64,000 bases of DNA from Edaphochlamys debaryana (Eukaryota; Chlorophyta; Chlorophyceae; Chlamydomonadales). A model generated the notes under the pieces. The model did no database searches and was not told the DNA's origin. It worked only from the letters and a program-made list of their open reading frames with translations. The position numbers and the translations under genes are program-made. Location of the stretch: positions 124,001-188,000 of the forward strand of contig JAEHOE010000162.1 of NCBI GenBank assembly GCA_016858145.1, written 5' to 3'. This document shows positions 24,212 to 35,966 of this stretch, one piece after another. The first letter of the stretch is position 1, and each line of letters starts with the position of its first letter.

Positions 24212-27101
24212 CTATCGCCGCCGCTGCTCGGCGGTGCCGGGGCCGTCGTCGTCGTCGTCATCATCGTCGTCGTGGTACAGGGACTGCGTGGCGGAGGGCG
24301 TGGCGGAAGCCGACACGGAGGCCGACACGCCGCCCACGGAGCTGTCTATGGACGAGCGGCGCTGCGAGGAGCGCTTCTCGCTGCTCTGCGAGTGGCCCGA
24401 CTGGGAGCGCCGCTTGCGCCCCAGAGAAGCGCTCCAGGACTGGGGGCGAGGGAGGCAGGTAGGGAGAGGGGAACATGAGCAAGCGTGGAGGACAGCTGTG
24501 TTCACTGTTGTGTCGGGGCCTTCGCAGGCCCACAACGTGCGTTTCACCGCCCGTCCCCTTGCGCCCCGGACGCGCAGACTTTTTCCTCGGCTTTACCCCG
24601 CGTCCTTTCAGCCAACCGTGCCTTGCTCCCCTCCCCAGGTCTTCTCCCCTCCCGCGCCCACAGGCCCTCCTCCCCTCCTCGCCCTTACCTCTCCCTGCCC
24701 GATGACCAGGCTCCCCGCCACCAGCTGCTTGAGCACGCAGCGCAGCTCCTCCCAGGGCACGTGCAGGCGGTAGTCGAGCAGCCGCAGCAGCTCCAGCTCC
24801 AGGCGGTTGATCTCCGGAGCGGACACGCCGCCCACCTGCAAGCAGGGCGCGGAGGGGCGCGGACGGGTGGGGTTGCAGGGAGGGCGGTGCGAGGTGAGTG
24901 TAGGTGGGGTGGTGTTGGGTTGCAGCAGGGGGTAAGCAGAGTTGACAGGTGTGGCAGAGGCGATGCGGGCGGGCGGGCGGTGTGGGGGTGTGGATGGATG
25001 TGGTGGCGTCGGGGTGGCGGGTGGGCCCGCGGCTGAGAAGCCGCCGGGCTGGTCATTCCCCGCCAAGCCACCGGCCGCCTGCCGGAGAGCACCCGAGCCC
25101 TGACGGCTGCGGCCCCATGCACCGGTCCTCCGCCTCCCCTTCCGCGCTTCCTGACGCCTTCAGCCTTCGCGCTGCTCCGCAGCAGTGCTGCGCCTGCCTC
25201 GCTCCCACACAGCTGCCAGCCGCTCCGCTCCAGCTCCTGCTCCACCACAAGCTGCCGCTGCTCACCGCACGCCCTGCCACCAGCGCCTCGGCCGCTGGAC
25301 CGGACGCCGCAGACCCAGCAAGGCCGACGAGCCAGGGACAAGATCCAGTCCGCTCCACGAATGCGATGCCCCAAGCTGCCATCAGTGGAATGCGAGGGCT
25401 GTGGCTAGTGCGGGTCCGCCAGACTGCTGGGGCCCGGTGGGCGTAGGTGTGGCGCTGGGGGGTGCTGGGGGTGTTTGGGGGGTGCTGTGCGACGTGCGGG
25501 ACCTTGGGACGCAAGTGAGGGTTGCGGACTGTAGTATGGCGGGCTACATGGTCCAAAAATGGCATCCAGGTGAAGCCTCGCACGTCACCACTCACCCGGC
25601 CGTAGAAGGCGTTATTGAAGTAGTGGTCGTCCGTGAGCTTTGCGGCCAGCAGCGTGCCGGCCAGCAGCAGGCGGTGCACGTTGAGCGGCGTGGGGAGCAT
25701 GTCGGGGTCGCGCTGGGGGGTAGGGGTAGGGGTAGAAGGTGGGTTGGGGTGGGAGGGCGGGTGGGAGGGCGGAAAGGGCAGGTCAGCCGGGCTGCGAAGG
25801 GACGGCCACTACTTCAATAACGCCTTCTACGGCCCTGGCCCGCGGACCCGCCCCGCCCGGGTGGGATCCGCGTTGGTCAAAGGACGAGCGCGCGTGCGGT
25901 GGGCTGCTGAGCACACGCACGGACCTGGTGCTGCCGGACGGTGCCCGACGCTACCTGGGGATCCATTCAGCCCCGGCCTGGGTCTCGTTTCTTGCTCGTC
26001 GCACCGCTCCGCCCCACACCTGGCTTCCGCCCTTTCCCTCCCCCTCCGCACCTGCCCCAGCAGGTCCATGTAGAAGAGGGCCATGACGAAGCACATGGGC
26101 GAGCACTTGGTGTATTTGGCCACACGCTCCAGGTACGACTGCAGCGCGATGGGCGGTGGCCGCAGGCCGTGGAAGACCGTCAGCTTGCCCGTGGGCATCA
26201 TGTGCTGCGAGCCGACCTGCAGTGGAGGTAGGAGGGGGGAGATGGGCGGGGCGGGGCTGTGGGCCGGCTGCAGGCGGTGGGGTAGGGGCAGGGTAGGGCC
26301 GTGGGGCGGAGCCAAGTGGTTGCAAGCAAGCGCGCCCGCCCACCCGCCAGCCAGCATGCACCAGGAGACAGCAGGAGCCTCACCGGGGCCAACCAGCTAG
26401 GCGGGGCAACGAGCTCGCGGTGAGGTTGCGGGCGCATCGGCATGCCCCGGGCTCACCCTACCTACCGTCGAGGAGGTGAACCGCTCTTGCAGTTCGTTTT
26501 TCTCCACATTCGTTTCGAGCGCGGTCGCGATAAGCTTGAGCAGCCGGGGGCTGGTGCCGGTTCCGTCGGCAACTTGCCTGCAAAGACCCGAGCGCACGCG
26601 GTCAGTGACCAGTTGGGCAGCTCGGATGCACGTAAAGGCACAAGGGTCACACTTACAGGAGTGCAAACAGCTCCTCCGCCTCGGAGCCGCTGTCAATTAT
26701 GCCCGACGACCGCCGCGCCCGAGAGCCATAGCTGAAGCTCTTGTTTGTCGGCGCGGAGGTGCTGGGCTGGTAGTCAGAGGTGTCGGTCTCGGTGTGTATT
26801 GGGCCAGAGGCGCTCCTGCCGAAGAGGCTCTCGCGGCTGAAGTGCACCTGCGCAGGTTACAAAGCCGGGGCTCAGCTTCTAGAACCCCAACCCCGTCAAA
26901 CTGAGACGTTGCGCGTCGTGCGAAGGCGGAGCGTCGCCTCAACAATGTGCGCCAACGTCGTCGCGCTGCGCCTGGCGCTATCCGCCAAGCCTCCAGGCCC
27001 ATGCGTTCACAATAAATTTCTCTGCTCCCCAACAACGGCGGATGCTGCTGGACTTGGCCCCACGCAGAACGAAGGCCGCCCGCGCGCACCTCCTTCACCA
27101 T
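24212..27101 (-). CDS. PHO80-like (U/P-type) cyclin
   Basis: Exons in transcript order: 27101-27090, 26847-26657, 26577-26466, 26216-26052, 25712-25596, 24835-24689, 24439-24212; 323 residues. The fold is clear at residues 68-248: LLKLIATALETNVEKNE, the YLERVAKYTKCSP helix, NVHRLLLAGTLLAAKLTDD with YFNNAFYGRV, then EINRLELELLRLLDYRLHV. These are the signatures of PHO80-like cyclins, which bind cyclin-dependent kinases and in plants and fungi link phosphate or nutrient state to the cell cycle. The partner here is unknown. The tail (249-323) is Ser/Arg-rich with a possible nuclear signal (GRKRRSQ) and nine consecutive Asp (305-313). The four-residue first exon (MVKE) is my weakest call; it was chosen because atggtgaaggag precedes a GTGCGC donor in phase 0. 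An inverted copy of exon 5 lies in the intron before it. Confidence 0.82.
25598..25834. repeat. 35-nt inverted repeat pairing a cyclin exon with its upstream intron
   Basis: The exon arm is 25598-25632 and the intron arm 25800-25834, in opposite orientation, with 34 of 35 positions matching and 167 nt between them. The exon arm encodes the cyclin core HYFNNAFYG and ends two bases before the end of the exon (25596), next to its GTGAGT donor. In the pre-mRNA the two arms could pair. Confidence 0.85.
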
Positions 27102-28272
27102 CCTCCTCAGCCGGCCCCCGCTGCTGCCTTGGCGACCAGCGAAGGCAACGCAGGGGCCCCCGGGCGTGTGGCGCTGGCTTGCGGGCTAGGTTGGAATGAC
27201 TGAACCAGCAATCGAGCAGCAATAGGCTTGTGGGCGCAGTCAGGAGGGCACGGCGTGCACTTTGTTTGTAGTGAGTGTGGGAAACAAACACGAGCGTGCG
27301 TGCAGGGCCCTAGTCATGCTCCTTCATCGAGCGCCGTAGACGTCGACCACATGCCCGCGGCCGCACGAACGCACCCCGCAGGGCCCCCCAGAGCCCCGTG
27401 GGCACAGACGGGGCAATGGAGCTTCGGATCACCAGAGCCACACAATCTTCCGATGCGCTGTCGCGCACTTACAGAGTCGGCCCCGCGGCGGCGGCATCTT
27501 GGACACGCCTCGCTGACCCTGCCGGAAGCGCCGCCGCCGCCTGACCCATGGCCCCGCGGCACTACGCCCCGTTGTCTATAATAACCCATGGCCCCTCGCA
27601 CACAGGCCCAAAGCCTAGCCTCTGTCGGCCCGGCTCCCCAACTCAGCCCTTGCCTGCCCCCTGTTCACGCCTCCCCTCGCCGGGCCTCGAGCCAACGGCG
27701 ATGCAAGATGGGAGCCGCACTTGGCCCCTGCAACACACAAGGATCACCGCAGGCCTCCACTCAAGTACATGCCCGAGCCGAACCCCATGACACCCTTCCC
27801 CGCTCACAACACCCCTCCAAGTGCCGTTCTTACGGCGCGATCACAGCTATGCTATATACCGAGGGGGCTCTCCAATGTAGTCTACTCAACGCGCTCCAAT
27901 AACCTTAGTAGGAGTGGCCCATACCAGTGTCCATGCTGACCCTTACATCCGAACCCATACGCAAGCGGCACCCGAGCCCATACTTCACCCGGTACTTATT
28001 TCATCAGGCACCTCGTACTTCTCCGCATAAATGCCCCAATCATTGCCATAAAACCCCAAACAAAGAGGCCAGCACACCAGGCGCAGCGTCCACAGTCTCC
28101 ACACACCGCTGCTTCGGTTGAGCACCTTCCACCTTGGCCCTTCCGGGCTCCCGTCCGACCCCCTCGCCATCGCTCCACAGCTGGGGCAGGCCGCAGAGAA
28201 GACAGACTCCGCCGAGCCAAGGGGCTGCCCACCCAGCGGCCGGAAATTCTTGAGCGATTCCCCCATGAGCCC
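27102..28272. other. Intergenic: kinase 3' UTR and cyclin upstream region
   Basis: Both neighbours are on the minus strand. A minus-strand TGTAA at 27947-27943 lies about 330 nt past the kinase stop and is the best poly(A) signal candidate; another is at 27473-27469. No further gene was seen. Confidence 0.5.
27943..27947 (-). terminator. Candidate poly(A) signal (TGTAA) of the kinase gene
   Basis: TGTAA is the usual green-algal poly(A) signal. This one lies about 330 nt downstream of the kinase stop codon, a common 3' UTR length in such genomes. Confidence 0.4.
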
Positions 28273-31200
28273 TCACTCGAGCAGCGCCGCTGCCGCCGCC
28301 GCCGCCCACTGGTTCGCGACGGCCTGGTCCTCCGTGCTGCGGTACGGCAGGGGCATGGTACGGCAGGGGCACAGTACGGCGGCGTCAGCGCAAGGGCCAA
28401 GTGCAACAGACTGCCAATGCGCCCCCCACAGAGCAGAGAGCAGAGCTCCACACGAACCCTCCTACGTGGTGCGGTGCGGTGCCGTGTGCACGGCATGTAC
28501 GGTATGTACGGCACGCAAGGATGAACAGCCAGCTCTCTCGCCCAGGCGAGCCCCCACCTGGGTGCGGCCGTGAGCACCACTTCCTCGGGCCGTGCCGTGC
28601 TCTCGCGCGAGGCCGCCAGCGCTGCGTCGTGCTCCGCCTGCAGCTCGTCGGCCGCCTCCAGCATGTCACTCAGCGTGGCGGCGATCTGGGGGGGGGGAAT
28701 GGGAGGCGGGGTGTTTGAAGCTGATATGCAGGAGAGCGTCTAGTGGAAGGAGGGGAGGGCGAGGGCGGAAGGGGGCGGCAGGCGGCGGTGAAGGGGCGCC
28801 CGGAGAAAGCCGGCGACCGAGGCGCTGCCGCACAAGCGGCCCTGTGCTGCGCAGCGGCGAAGTGCCCTCGCAGGCTGCAGCCCAGGGTCCCTCCAGCCCC
28901 GCTCGGCTGTTGCGATGGCGCTGCTACGCCCCTCTGCGCCCCCCCCCCCCGGGCCCGGGCCCCGCGCCGCCCCGCACCTGCTCGAAGGTGGGGCGCGTGA
29001 GCGGGTCCGCCCCCCAGCACGCCTCTGCCAGCTGCTGGAAGCGGCGCGGCACGTAGGCAGGGAACTCGGGGCGCAGTCCCGCAACCGCCACCTGCGGGGT
29101 GGGGGGAGGGGAGGGGAGGGGTGGAGGATTGGCGGCAGCACAGTCGGGCTCGGGGCTCGCACACTGGCAGCCACCCTGAACAGGTATGGCGGCGGGATCG
29201 GGGCCCGGGGCTGGCATGGCGGCAGAGCCCCGCACGGACACCACTCGGAGCAAGTGTCCGGTTCTGCTCCGTCAGAACCTTCCTTCCCACCAGCCCACAC
29301 CCACACACCCCTCCCCTCCCGGCCCCACCTTGTACACGATCTCTGCGTACCGCATGCCGGCGAACGGTACGGCACCCGTGGCCATCTGCCACACTGCGGG
29401 GAGTGGGGGACAGGGACGGGGGCAAGGGTTGGGTTGCATGTGGAATGGCGGGGCGCGTTCACTAATCCCTCAACTCTGTTCCCCAAGGAAGGGTGCAGTC
29501 ATACCGGTACCCAGTCCAGCCCTGCCTAGCCCCTGCAGACCCGCGAGCCCCCGGCCCCCCGCCCAGCCCCCCGCCCTCGCCCAGCCCCCCCCCCCCCGCT
29601 CACGTATGACTCCGTAGCTGTACACGTCGCAGCTGGGGCGCAGCTGCCCCGTCAGCAACAGCACGGGGCACATGTGCGTCACCTGCGGTCGGGAACGGGC
29701 GGAGGGGGGAGGGGAGGGCGTCCGGCGTGGACGTCCAATGGCCGAGGGAGGCTTCACCCCTGCCACTCCTGCCCGACCCGCACCGCGGTGAGCACCCTTC
29801 CCGCATGCAGCCCCGCAACCGCACCGTGCCGACTGTGGCCGTGGACATGTGCGTGGAGGCCTCGCTGAAGGTCTTGCTGAGACCAAAGTCGGCAACCTGC
29901 GAATGGGGTTCAAAACGGGTGGGGGTGGGGTGGGTTAGAGGGCCGAAATGCTTACGCACCAAAGACGCGCGCTTACGAGCCCAACACACGGTGCTGAGCC
30001 TGACCGTCAGGCCCCCACGCTGGCCCAGGCCCAGGCGCAGGCCCGAAGTTAATGCCGTCACGCAACCCACCTTGGCTACGAAGGGCACCCCCGCGGTGGG
30101 TCCCCGGCCGGTCGCCGATAGAGAGCCGGAAGAGGGGCCCGCCGCCATTGGACCCGGGCCGGTGCCCGAGGCCGAGTTGGGCCCAGTAAGGCCCGAGGAG
30201 GCCCCGCGGGCGGTACCGCCTGCGCCTGCTGACGCGTCCGCGCCGCCGTACCCCGGCTTGTAACATAGCAGCACGTTTTCGCATTTGAGGTCACTGAAAA
30301 TCGGAAGAGAAAGCAGGGGGAAACCAAAACAATGGGGTCAGCAGTTAAGAGGAAACCTCGATCTACGAAGAGAGCTGCGACGCTTCACAGGAGTAGCGCA
30401 TCGCTTAGCAAGATAGCAGGAGGAGCAGCGGGGGCCCTGCGCCCCACCCACCCGTGGCACACGTTGAGCGAGTGCAGGTACGCCATGCCCTGGGCGATGT
30501 CCCGTGCCACCGACAGCACGCCGCGCTGGTGTGTTGGGGGGGCGGAGCGGAGGGTTAGCGGTTAGCGGAGCGGATTGGAGCGGTTAGCCAGAGCACAACC
30601 GCAAGAGCTAACCGGGTTGGCGGAGCGGAGGGTTAGCGCGAGCACAGACGCAAGCCCAGCGCTTGGCTCTGCCTCCGCCCCTCCGCGCGATCTCACACAC
30701 CTTCACCCCAGCCCTTTCCTCCTTCGTCATCCTTCATACATCCCTCATAGCTCCTCATCGGGCCCCACCTCAGGCCCCTCCCCCTCCCCATCCCCCTCCC
30801 CGAGGCCCCCTCCCCCCCCAGAGGCCCCCTCCCCCACCATGTGCGCCAGCGCCGCGTCCTTCTGCTGCTGCAGCGCCACCGACAGAGCCAGGGAGCCGGC
30901 GGGGGAGAGCGCGGAGCCGGGGGCCGCGGGGCCGGGGGCGCCGGGGCTGGGGCCCGACTCCTGCCCGGACAGGGGGGCGGTGGACACGCCCGCGCCGTCC
31001 AGCACCGCGGCCTTCATGTTGAGCCGCGAGGCCAGCGAGCCTGGGGGTTGGAGGAGGGAGAGGGTTGGAGGAGGGAGGGGACGACGAGGGTTTGCGGGGG
31101 GGTGGAGGAGAGGGGATGGCAGAGAGGGAGCATACATGTGAGGGGGAGCTGGGTGTGTAGTGTGAGGCGCTGGCAGTGGCTACGCTGCGCGGGCACGGGC

Positions 31201-34200
31201 GCCAAGCTGCGGCTGGGGCTGAGGGCCCGTGGGAGGCCGCGGTCGCGCTCCCCCGGCCGCGCACCTGCGTTGCAGTACTCGAGCACGATCCAGGTCTCCA
31301 TGTTTAGGCCGGGCGGGGGCAGTGCGGCGGTGGCGGTAGACATGGAGCGAAGTGACTCCACCTGCGGAGGGAAGGGGGGTAGGCGCGGAGGCAGCGCGAA
31401 TAGGAATGGGGTTGAGCTCCCGACGAAGCTGTAAATCCTCCACATCTACCTCCCAATCGTCGAAAAGATCATCCCGCCCCAAGCCTCCTCACCGCCGCTA
31501 TCTGCTGCTCGCTGGCCGCCGACTCGAACGTGACGCAGTGCAGTGAGCGCACCACGTTGGAGTGGTTGAAGCGGATGCACAGCGCCACCTCCTGCTGGAC
31601 CTGGGGGGTCGGGGTGGGGAGGGGGGGTGAATGGGGGTGAGGGAAGGGGGAGGCGGAAGTGGGGAGCGGTATGAGGGGCGGAGGAGAAGCCAGGCCAGAA
31701 GAGGGTACCGGTAGCGCCCACCGGGGGGGCCAAGGGCGGCAAGAGATGAGGGGGCAGGGTGTGCCCATACCGCGATCCGCAGCGGGGGGGTGCGCTCGCA
31801 CCTTGGAGTTGGCTGCGTCCGAGTGGGCTATGATCTTGACCGCCACGCCCTGGCCCTGCCACAGACCTGGGGTGGACGAGGGAAGGGAGGAGACAGGATG
31901 GTGATGAAGTTAAAATGATGATGGTTTCCCAGTCTCAATTGCAAGTCGTCGTTAGATCACACACACACCCGCACCGCGCGCACTACTCTACTGCATCGCA
32001 CGCGCTCGCATTCTCGCTTCCCAATGGGTACTCCCTAAACACACCCGCACCTCCACCGACCGTCGCCAAATGCTAGTGCTCAGTAGCCGGCACACCCGGC
32101 ACAACACACCGACCCTGACCGCATGCCCCCCCCCTCACCGTAGTACACCCGTCCGAACGACCCCGCTCCCAGCAGGTGGAGCAAGGCGATGGTCTTGGTG
32201 GGGTCCGTGTTGCCGCTGTCCCCAGGGCTGACCCCGGGGCTGAGCTGCGTCGTGTTGGTGGACGCAGACAGCCCGGCGCTGCTCATCGTACCCACCGTAC
32301 TGCTGCCGTACCGGCTGCTGTACTTTGCCGTACCGGCGGCGCTGCCCTTGCCGCCGCCGCTGCCCTTGCCGCCGCCGCTGCCCTTGCCGCCGCCGCTGCC
32401 CTTGCCGCCGCCGCCGCCGCCGCCCGGGCCCGGGCCCGGGCCCATGCCACCTTCTATACCGCCCAAGTCCTGCACGGTCCGGCGACGCCACCACACACAC
32501 ACACCCCGTCAGAACGAGAATATAGGTGACTCACTCACATACTCACGTGCAGCCGTACGAGTACGGCAGCTGGCAAGTACCGGTACGACGCGTGACTCAC
32601 CACCTGGTCCGAGTCCTGCGACTCCAGCTTGGAGTGAACCTGGCCGCCCAGCCCCACGCCGCCGCGGCGGCGGTACCACACGATGAACCCCAGCACCAGA
32701 GCCGACAGCGCCACGGAGCCTGCAGGGGCGCACCGGTTGCGGATGCAGAAACAGGTTGGAGGCGTGTAGCGGCGTTTCGAGGGAGCACCGTGAGCACCGT
32801 AGCCCATGCGGACACGGTGCCCGTTCCCTCCACCCTGCCCGGCGACCCTGTCCCCTGTCCCCTGCCCCTGCCCACCGACCTCCCCTCGTTGCCCCCCGCC
32901 CCGCTCACCCACGACCACGGGAACCACCACCGCCGCCAAGGGCACACCCTTGCTGTCCCCCCCGGGAGCACCCAGGGGCGGCACGGGCGAGGGCGAGGGC
33001 GAGGGCGAGGCGGGTGGAGAAGGCGGGGGAGAGGGCGACGGCGAGGGCGCAGGGGGAGGCGGAGACTTTATGCGGCCGTTCCTACGGGAAGAGTCAGAGG
33101 GAGGGGCAGCGGCGACAGTCTCAGTCGGAGTGCAGCGGGACGGATGGCGTGAAGGGGTGCCGCCCCCTCTCCCACGCAGTCCTAACAGGTCCTGCCCTGC
33201 ACCTCTGTCCCTTTTCCCCCAGCTCCCCGGAAGCCCGGCCACCCTCACACATGCGCACCCATGGCGTCTGCCTCGCACTGCACAGGTCGACTCAGCTCTA
33301 TTGTTTTCCAGCCGGGACAGTGGTACAGTACAGTGGTACAACAGCGCACGCCCTGTCCGGCTTCCCTGAAGGCACCCGCCGCCCCAGACACAGTGACACA
33401 TGCGCCCACCTGATGTCAATCAGCTCCTGCACACACCGCTGCAGCGCCTCGCCCGTTTCCTCGGAGCAGGGCGGCACCACAAACACGTCGCACACCACCT
33501 GGCAAGGGAGGGGAGGGATGAGCCCCAGGTATGTGCATGCGGTTATGTCAAGTGCGGTACGTGCAGGAGCCATGCAGATGCTTGCAACCTTTGCGCCACG
33601 CTAGGCAGCCGCCACCAGCACAGCGGCTGCACAGGCCCATCTGGGATTCCCAACAAAGCACCAGGCCCGCCCCAGGCCAACCCGGGCCCAACTGAGCCCA
33701 CCCAGGCCCGCCCGGGCCCACCCATGTCACGCTGAAGGTGATGTTGACAGTGGCAGTGAGTTCCCCGCTCTTGTCCCCGCCGCCGCCGCCCTCCGGCAGG
33801 ATGTCAGCACCGGGGCGCTCTGAGGGGCAGAAGGGCGCAGGCGGGTCAGGCAGTGAGGGGCGGTGAGGGCCGACCCCTAAGCAGCTGGCCTGCCCGCGAC
33901 TGGCTCCAGGCCTGCATAAATCTCTTCCGCCCTTGAGCCCTCGGCACGTCTGCGCGCTGCAGGGGCTGCCCCCATGCAGGAGCCTTTGCCCGAGGTCTCC
34001 AGGGTGGTTGCAGGCACCTCGGTTATCGTGTACACACGCGTGCAAACGTGCCCGCTAGCCCTTGGGCAGTGCAGGGTGCCATTTACGCATGCCTCCCGTC
34101 ACGCCCTCAATCACGGGGGTGCCTGCTATTGCAGGCCGGCGCCGGGCGGGGGCGGGTTGCACGCACGTGGGACAGCTACGTGGGATGGCTACGTAAGACA

Positions 34201-35966
34201 GATACGTGGGACAGCTACGCGGGATGACTAAGTGGGATGGCTACGTGGCCCCAGTCGCCCACCCGGTTGCCCGGTTGTCGGCCCCGTTGGGTTCCCCGCC
34301 GGAGGCCCAGTGAAACTGGGTGCGAGCGGGTGCTCTGTGGAGTGGGGTGTGGGGTGTGCGTGCGGAAAGGCGGAGTGACCGGGTGCGGACACGACGCAGT
34401 CGGCCCGTCATCAATCGCCATGAGACCTGCCATGGGCGTGCGAGGTGGTCATCGGTAGCTGCTCTTGGTTGCCCTTCGGCCCAAGACCCTGCACGCCCTT
34501 AGCCGTTGTGCAGCAAGCAGGGGGCTGGTAGAGCCCAGACCCCTTGGTTGCTGGCCAAGTTCGCGCATCCTGGGCTCGCCAGGACACGTGCTCTCCCCCC
34601 CTTCCCTTACTTCCCTGTCAGGTAAAAAGCTCCTGGTCCCGCCGTCCCCAACCCAGACCACGGCCAGCTGCTCCCAGCCCGTTCCAGCCCACAGCGCGCA
34701 TCCCCCTGATGTGATGGGCTCCCTCCCTCCATGCCTGCACGCTCGTGGTCTGCGCCCCTCTCACTGGTGGTGGTCGAGACGAGCGTCACGTCCTGGAGCA
34801 ACAGCGGCTGGTCGAAGCAGCTGTCGATCGCCAGCGCCTCGCCGCCCGACAGCCCGTCGAGGCAGTACTGCGTGTCGTTGACGCTCACAACCTGCTGGTC
34901 GAGGTTTATAATCGTGCTGTTTTCAGCGCTAGCGGCGGGCGGACCGAGGAGCGCCGCGCCGCCGATCGCGCCCGGCGCCAGGCTGGTTTTCCCCGTTTCG
35001 CCGCCTCCCGCGCTTGCTTCCGCGATGCGCTGCAGCTGCAGCGCGGGCGGCTCGCAGGCGGTCCGCTGCACCACGACGGAGTTGAAGCGCAGCGTGCCCG
35101 ATGAGTCGTTGGTGAGGATGATCGGCCGGTCCCCGAGCAAAGAATACAAGCCCTGTATGTGCATGCTCTGTATCTTGAGGGTGATGTCCATGATCCTGAT
35201 GAGGCCCGTGGCCTCGCCCCAGTCCAGCAGCCGCGGCTTCCTAGTGGTGCTGAGGCCCTCGATGGTCACATCGCGCGTCAGGTTCTGGGGGCGGAGGGGA
35301 GCAGGCAAGGGTTAGTTGAGCCGCAGGGTTGATAGCGTGACTTGTGGGAGCAGAGATGACAGCATGGGGCTAAGATAAGAGGGGAGGGCGGTTCGGGGCG
35401 ACTGGGGGGCGGCCCCCACAGTCAAAGGAAAGCACGCCTCGGCACGCCGCGTTCACCACCGGCACAGGCACCGGCACAGGCAGGCACGCCCATGACTAGG
35501 CACAGGGGCCCCAACCGCATCGACAGAATCCTCTCCTCTATGTTTGCCAAGAGTGCTGATCGAGGAGGGCCGGAGGACCTGCAGCGTGGTCGCGCCCGGG
35601 GCCCTTGGAAGGGTCAGGCAGCCCAGACCGGCCCGCGTGCGCACGCACCACGGCTCCGTCGCCCTCGACTATGCTCCTCGCTGACTTAGGGTCGATGACA
35701 ACATCTTGCACGACGCGGATGACCGTGACGCTCCGGTTAAGCAGCGCGGCCAGCAGCTCCCGGTCAGAGCTGACGGTCGCAATGCTCGAGTTGGCAGAGC
35801 TGCCAGAAGGTAAGGCCGTGGGGTCTGAGGCTGTGGTGTCCTGTGCGGAGCGCCGCTGCGGCAGGCGCACGGGCGCTCCCGGCGAGCAGAACGCCGCGAG
35901 CATGCACACGAGGAGCAACCGCAGCTCCATTCGCGGGCCGCGAGGCATCCGGTACTCCACTTCCAT
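28273..35966 (-). CDS. Receptor-like protein kinase with beta-helix-like ectodomain
   Basis: Exons: 35966-35649, 35284-34765, 33819-33722, 33498-33410, 33081-32909, 32719-32601, 32469-32139, 31866-31802, 31600-31493, 31361-31265, 31040-30838, 30525-30452, 30293-30071, 29896-29825, 29682-29604, 29393-29329, 29091-28978, 28685-28558, 28336-28273; 979 residues. Signal peptide (MELRLLLVCMLAAFCSPG; its ATG at 35930 is an alternative start). The ectodomain (about 40-340) has pectin-lyase-like NLTRDVTIEG and IQSMHIQGL strands and N-glycosylation sites. A Pro/Ser linker and one membrane helix (387-412, ending FIVWYRRR) follow. The kinase has a glycine loop GAGSFGRVYYG, VAVK Lys560, Glu575, HGDLKCEN with Asp733, and DFG Asp809. 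It is TKL-like and non-RD (HGD), and the usual APE reads CPV. A Gly/Lys repeat precedes it, and two low-complexity inserts split it. Ligand unknown. Confidence 0.85.
30540..30648. repeat. Direct and inverted short repeats in a kinase intron
   Basis: gcggagcggagggttagcg occurs at about 30542 and again at about 30627. Between the copies, ggttagcc and gagctaacc form a weak hairpin. All lie in the intron between exons 31040-30838 and 30525-30452. Confidence 0.5.
32338..32425. repeat. 18-nt coding repeat, Gly-Gly-Gly-Lys-Gly-Ser
   Basis: Four tandem copies encode GGGKGS in the juxtamembrane region of the receptor kinase, just before the kinase domain. It is probably a flexible linker that could vary in copy number. 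Confidence 0.8.
34165..34248. repeat. 13-bp minisatellite in a kinase intron
   Basis: Six units of 13 nt with consensus acgtgggayrgct, plus a partial seventh, lie in the 945-nt intron 33820-34764 of the receptor kinase gene. Units 1 and 4 are identical; the others differ at one to four bases. Confidence 0.8.

Noticed and set aside
27314..27902. Short frames on both strands between cyclin and kinase genes
   Set aside because: No motif and no matching splice partners; probably UTR sequence.
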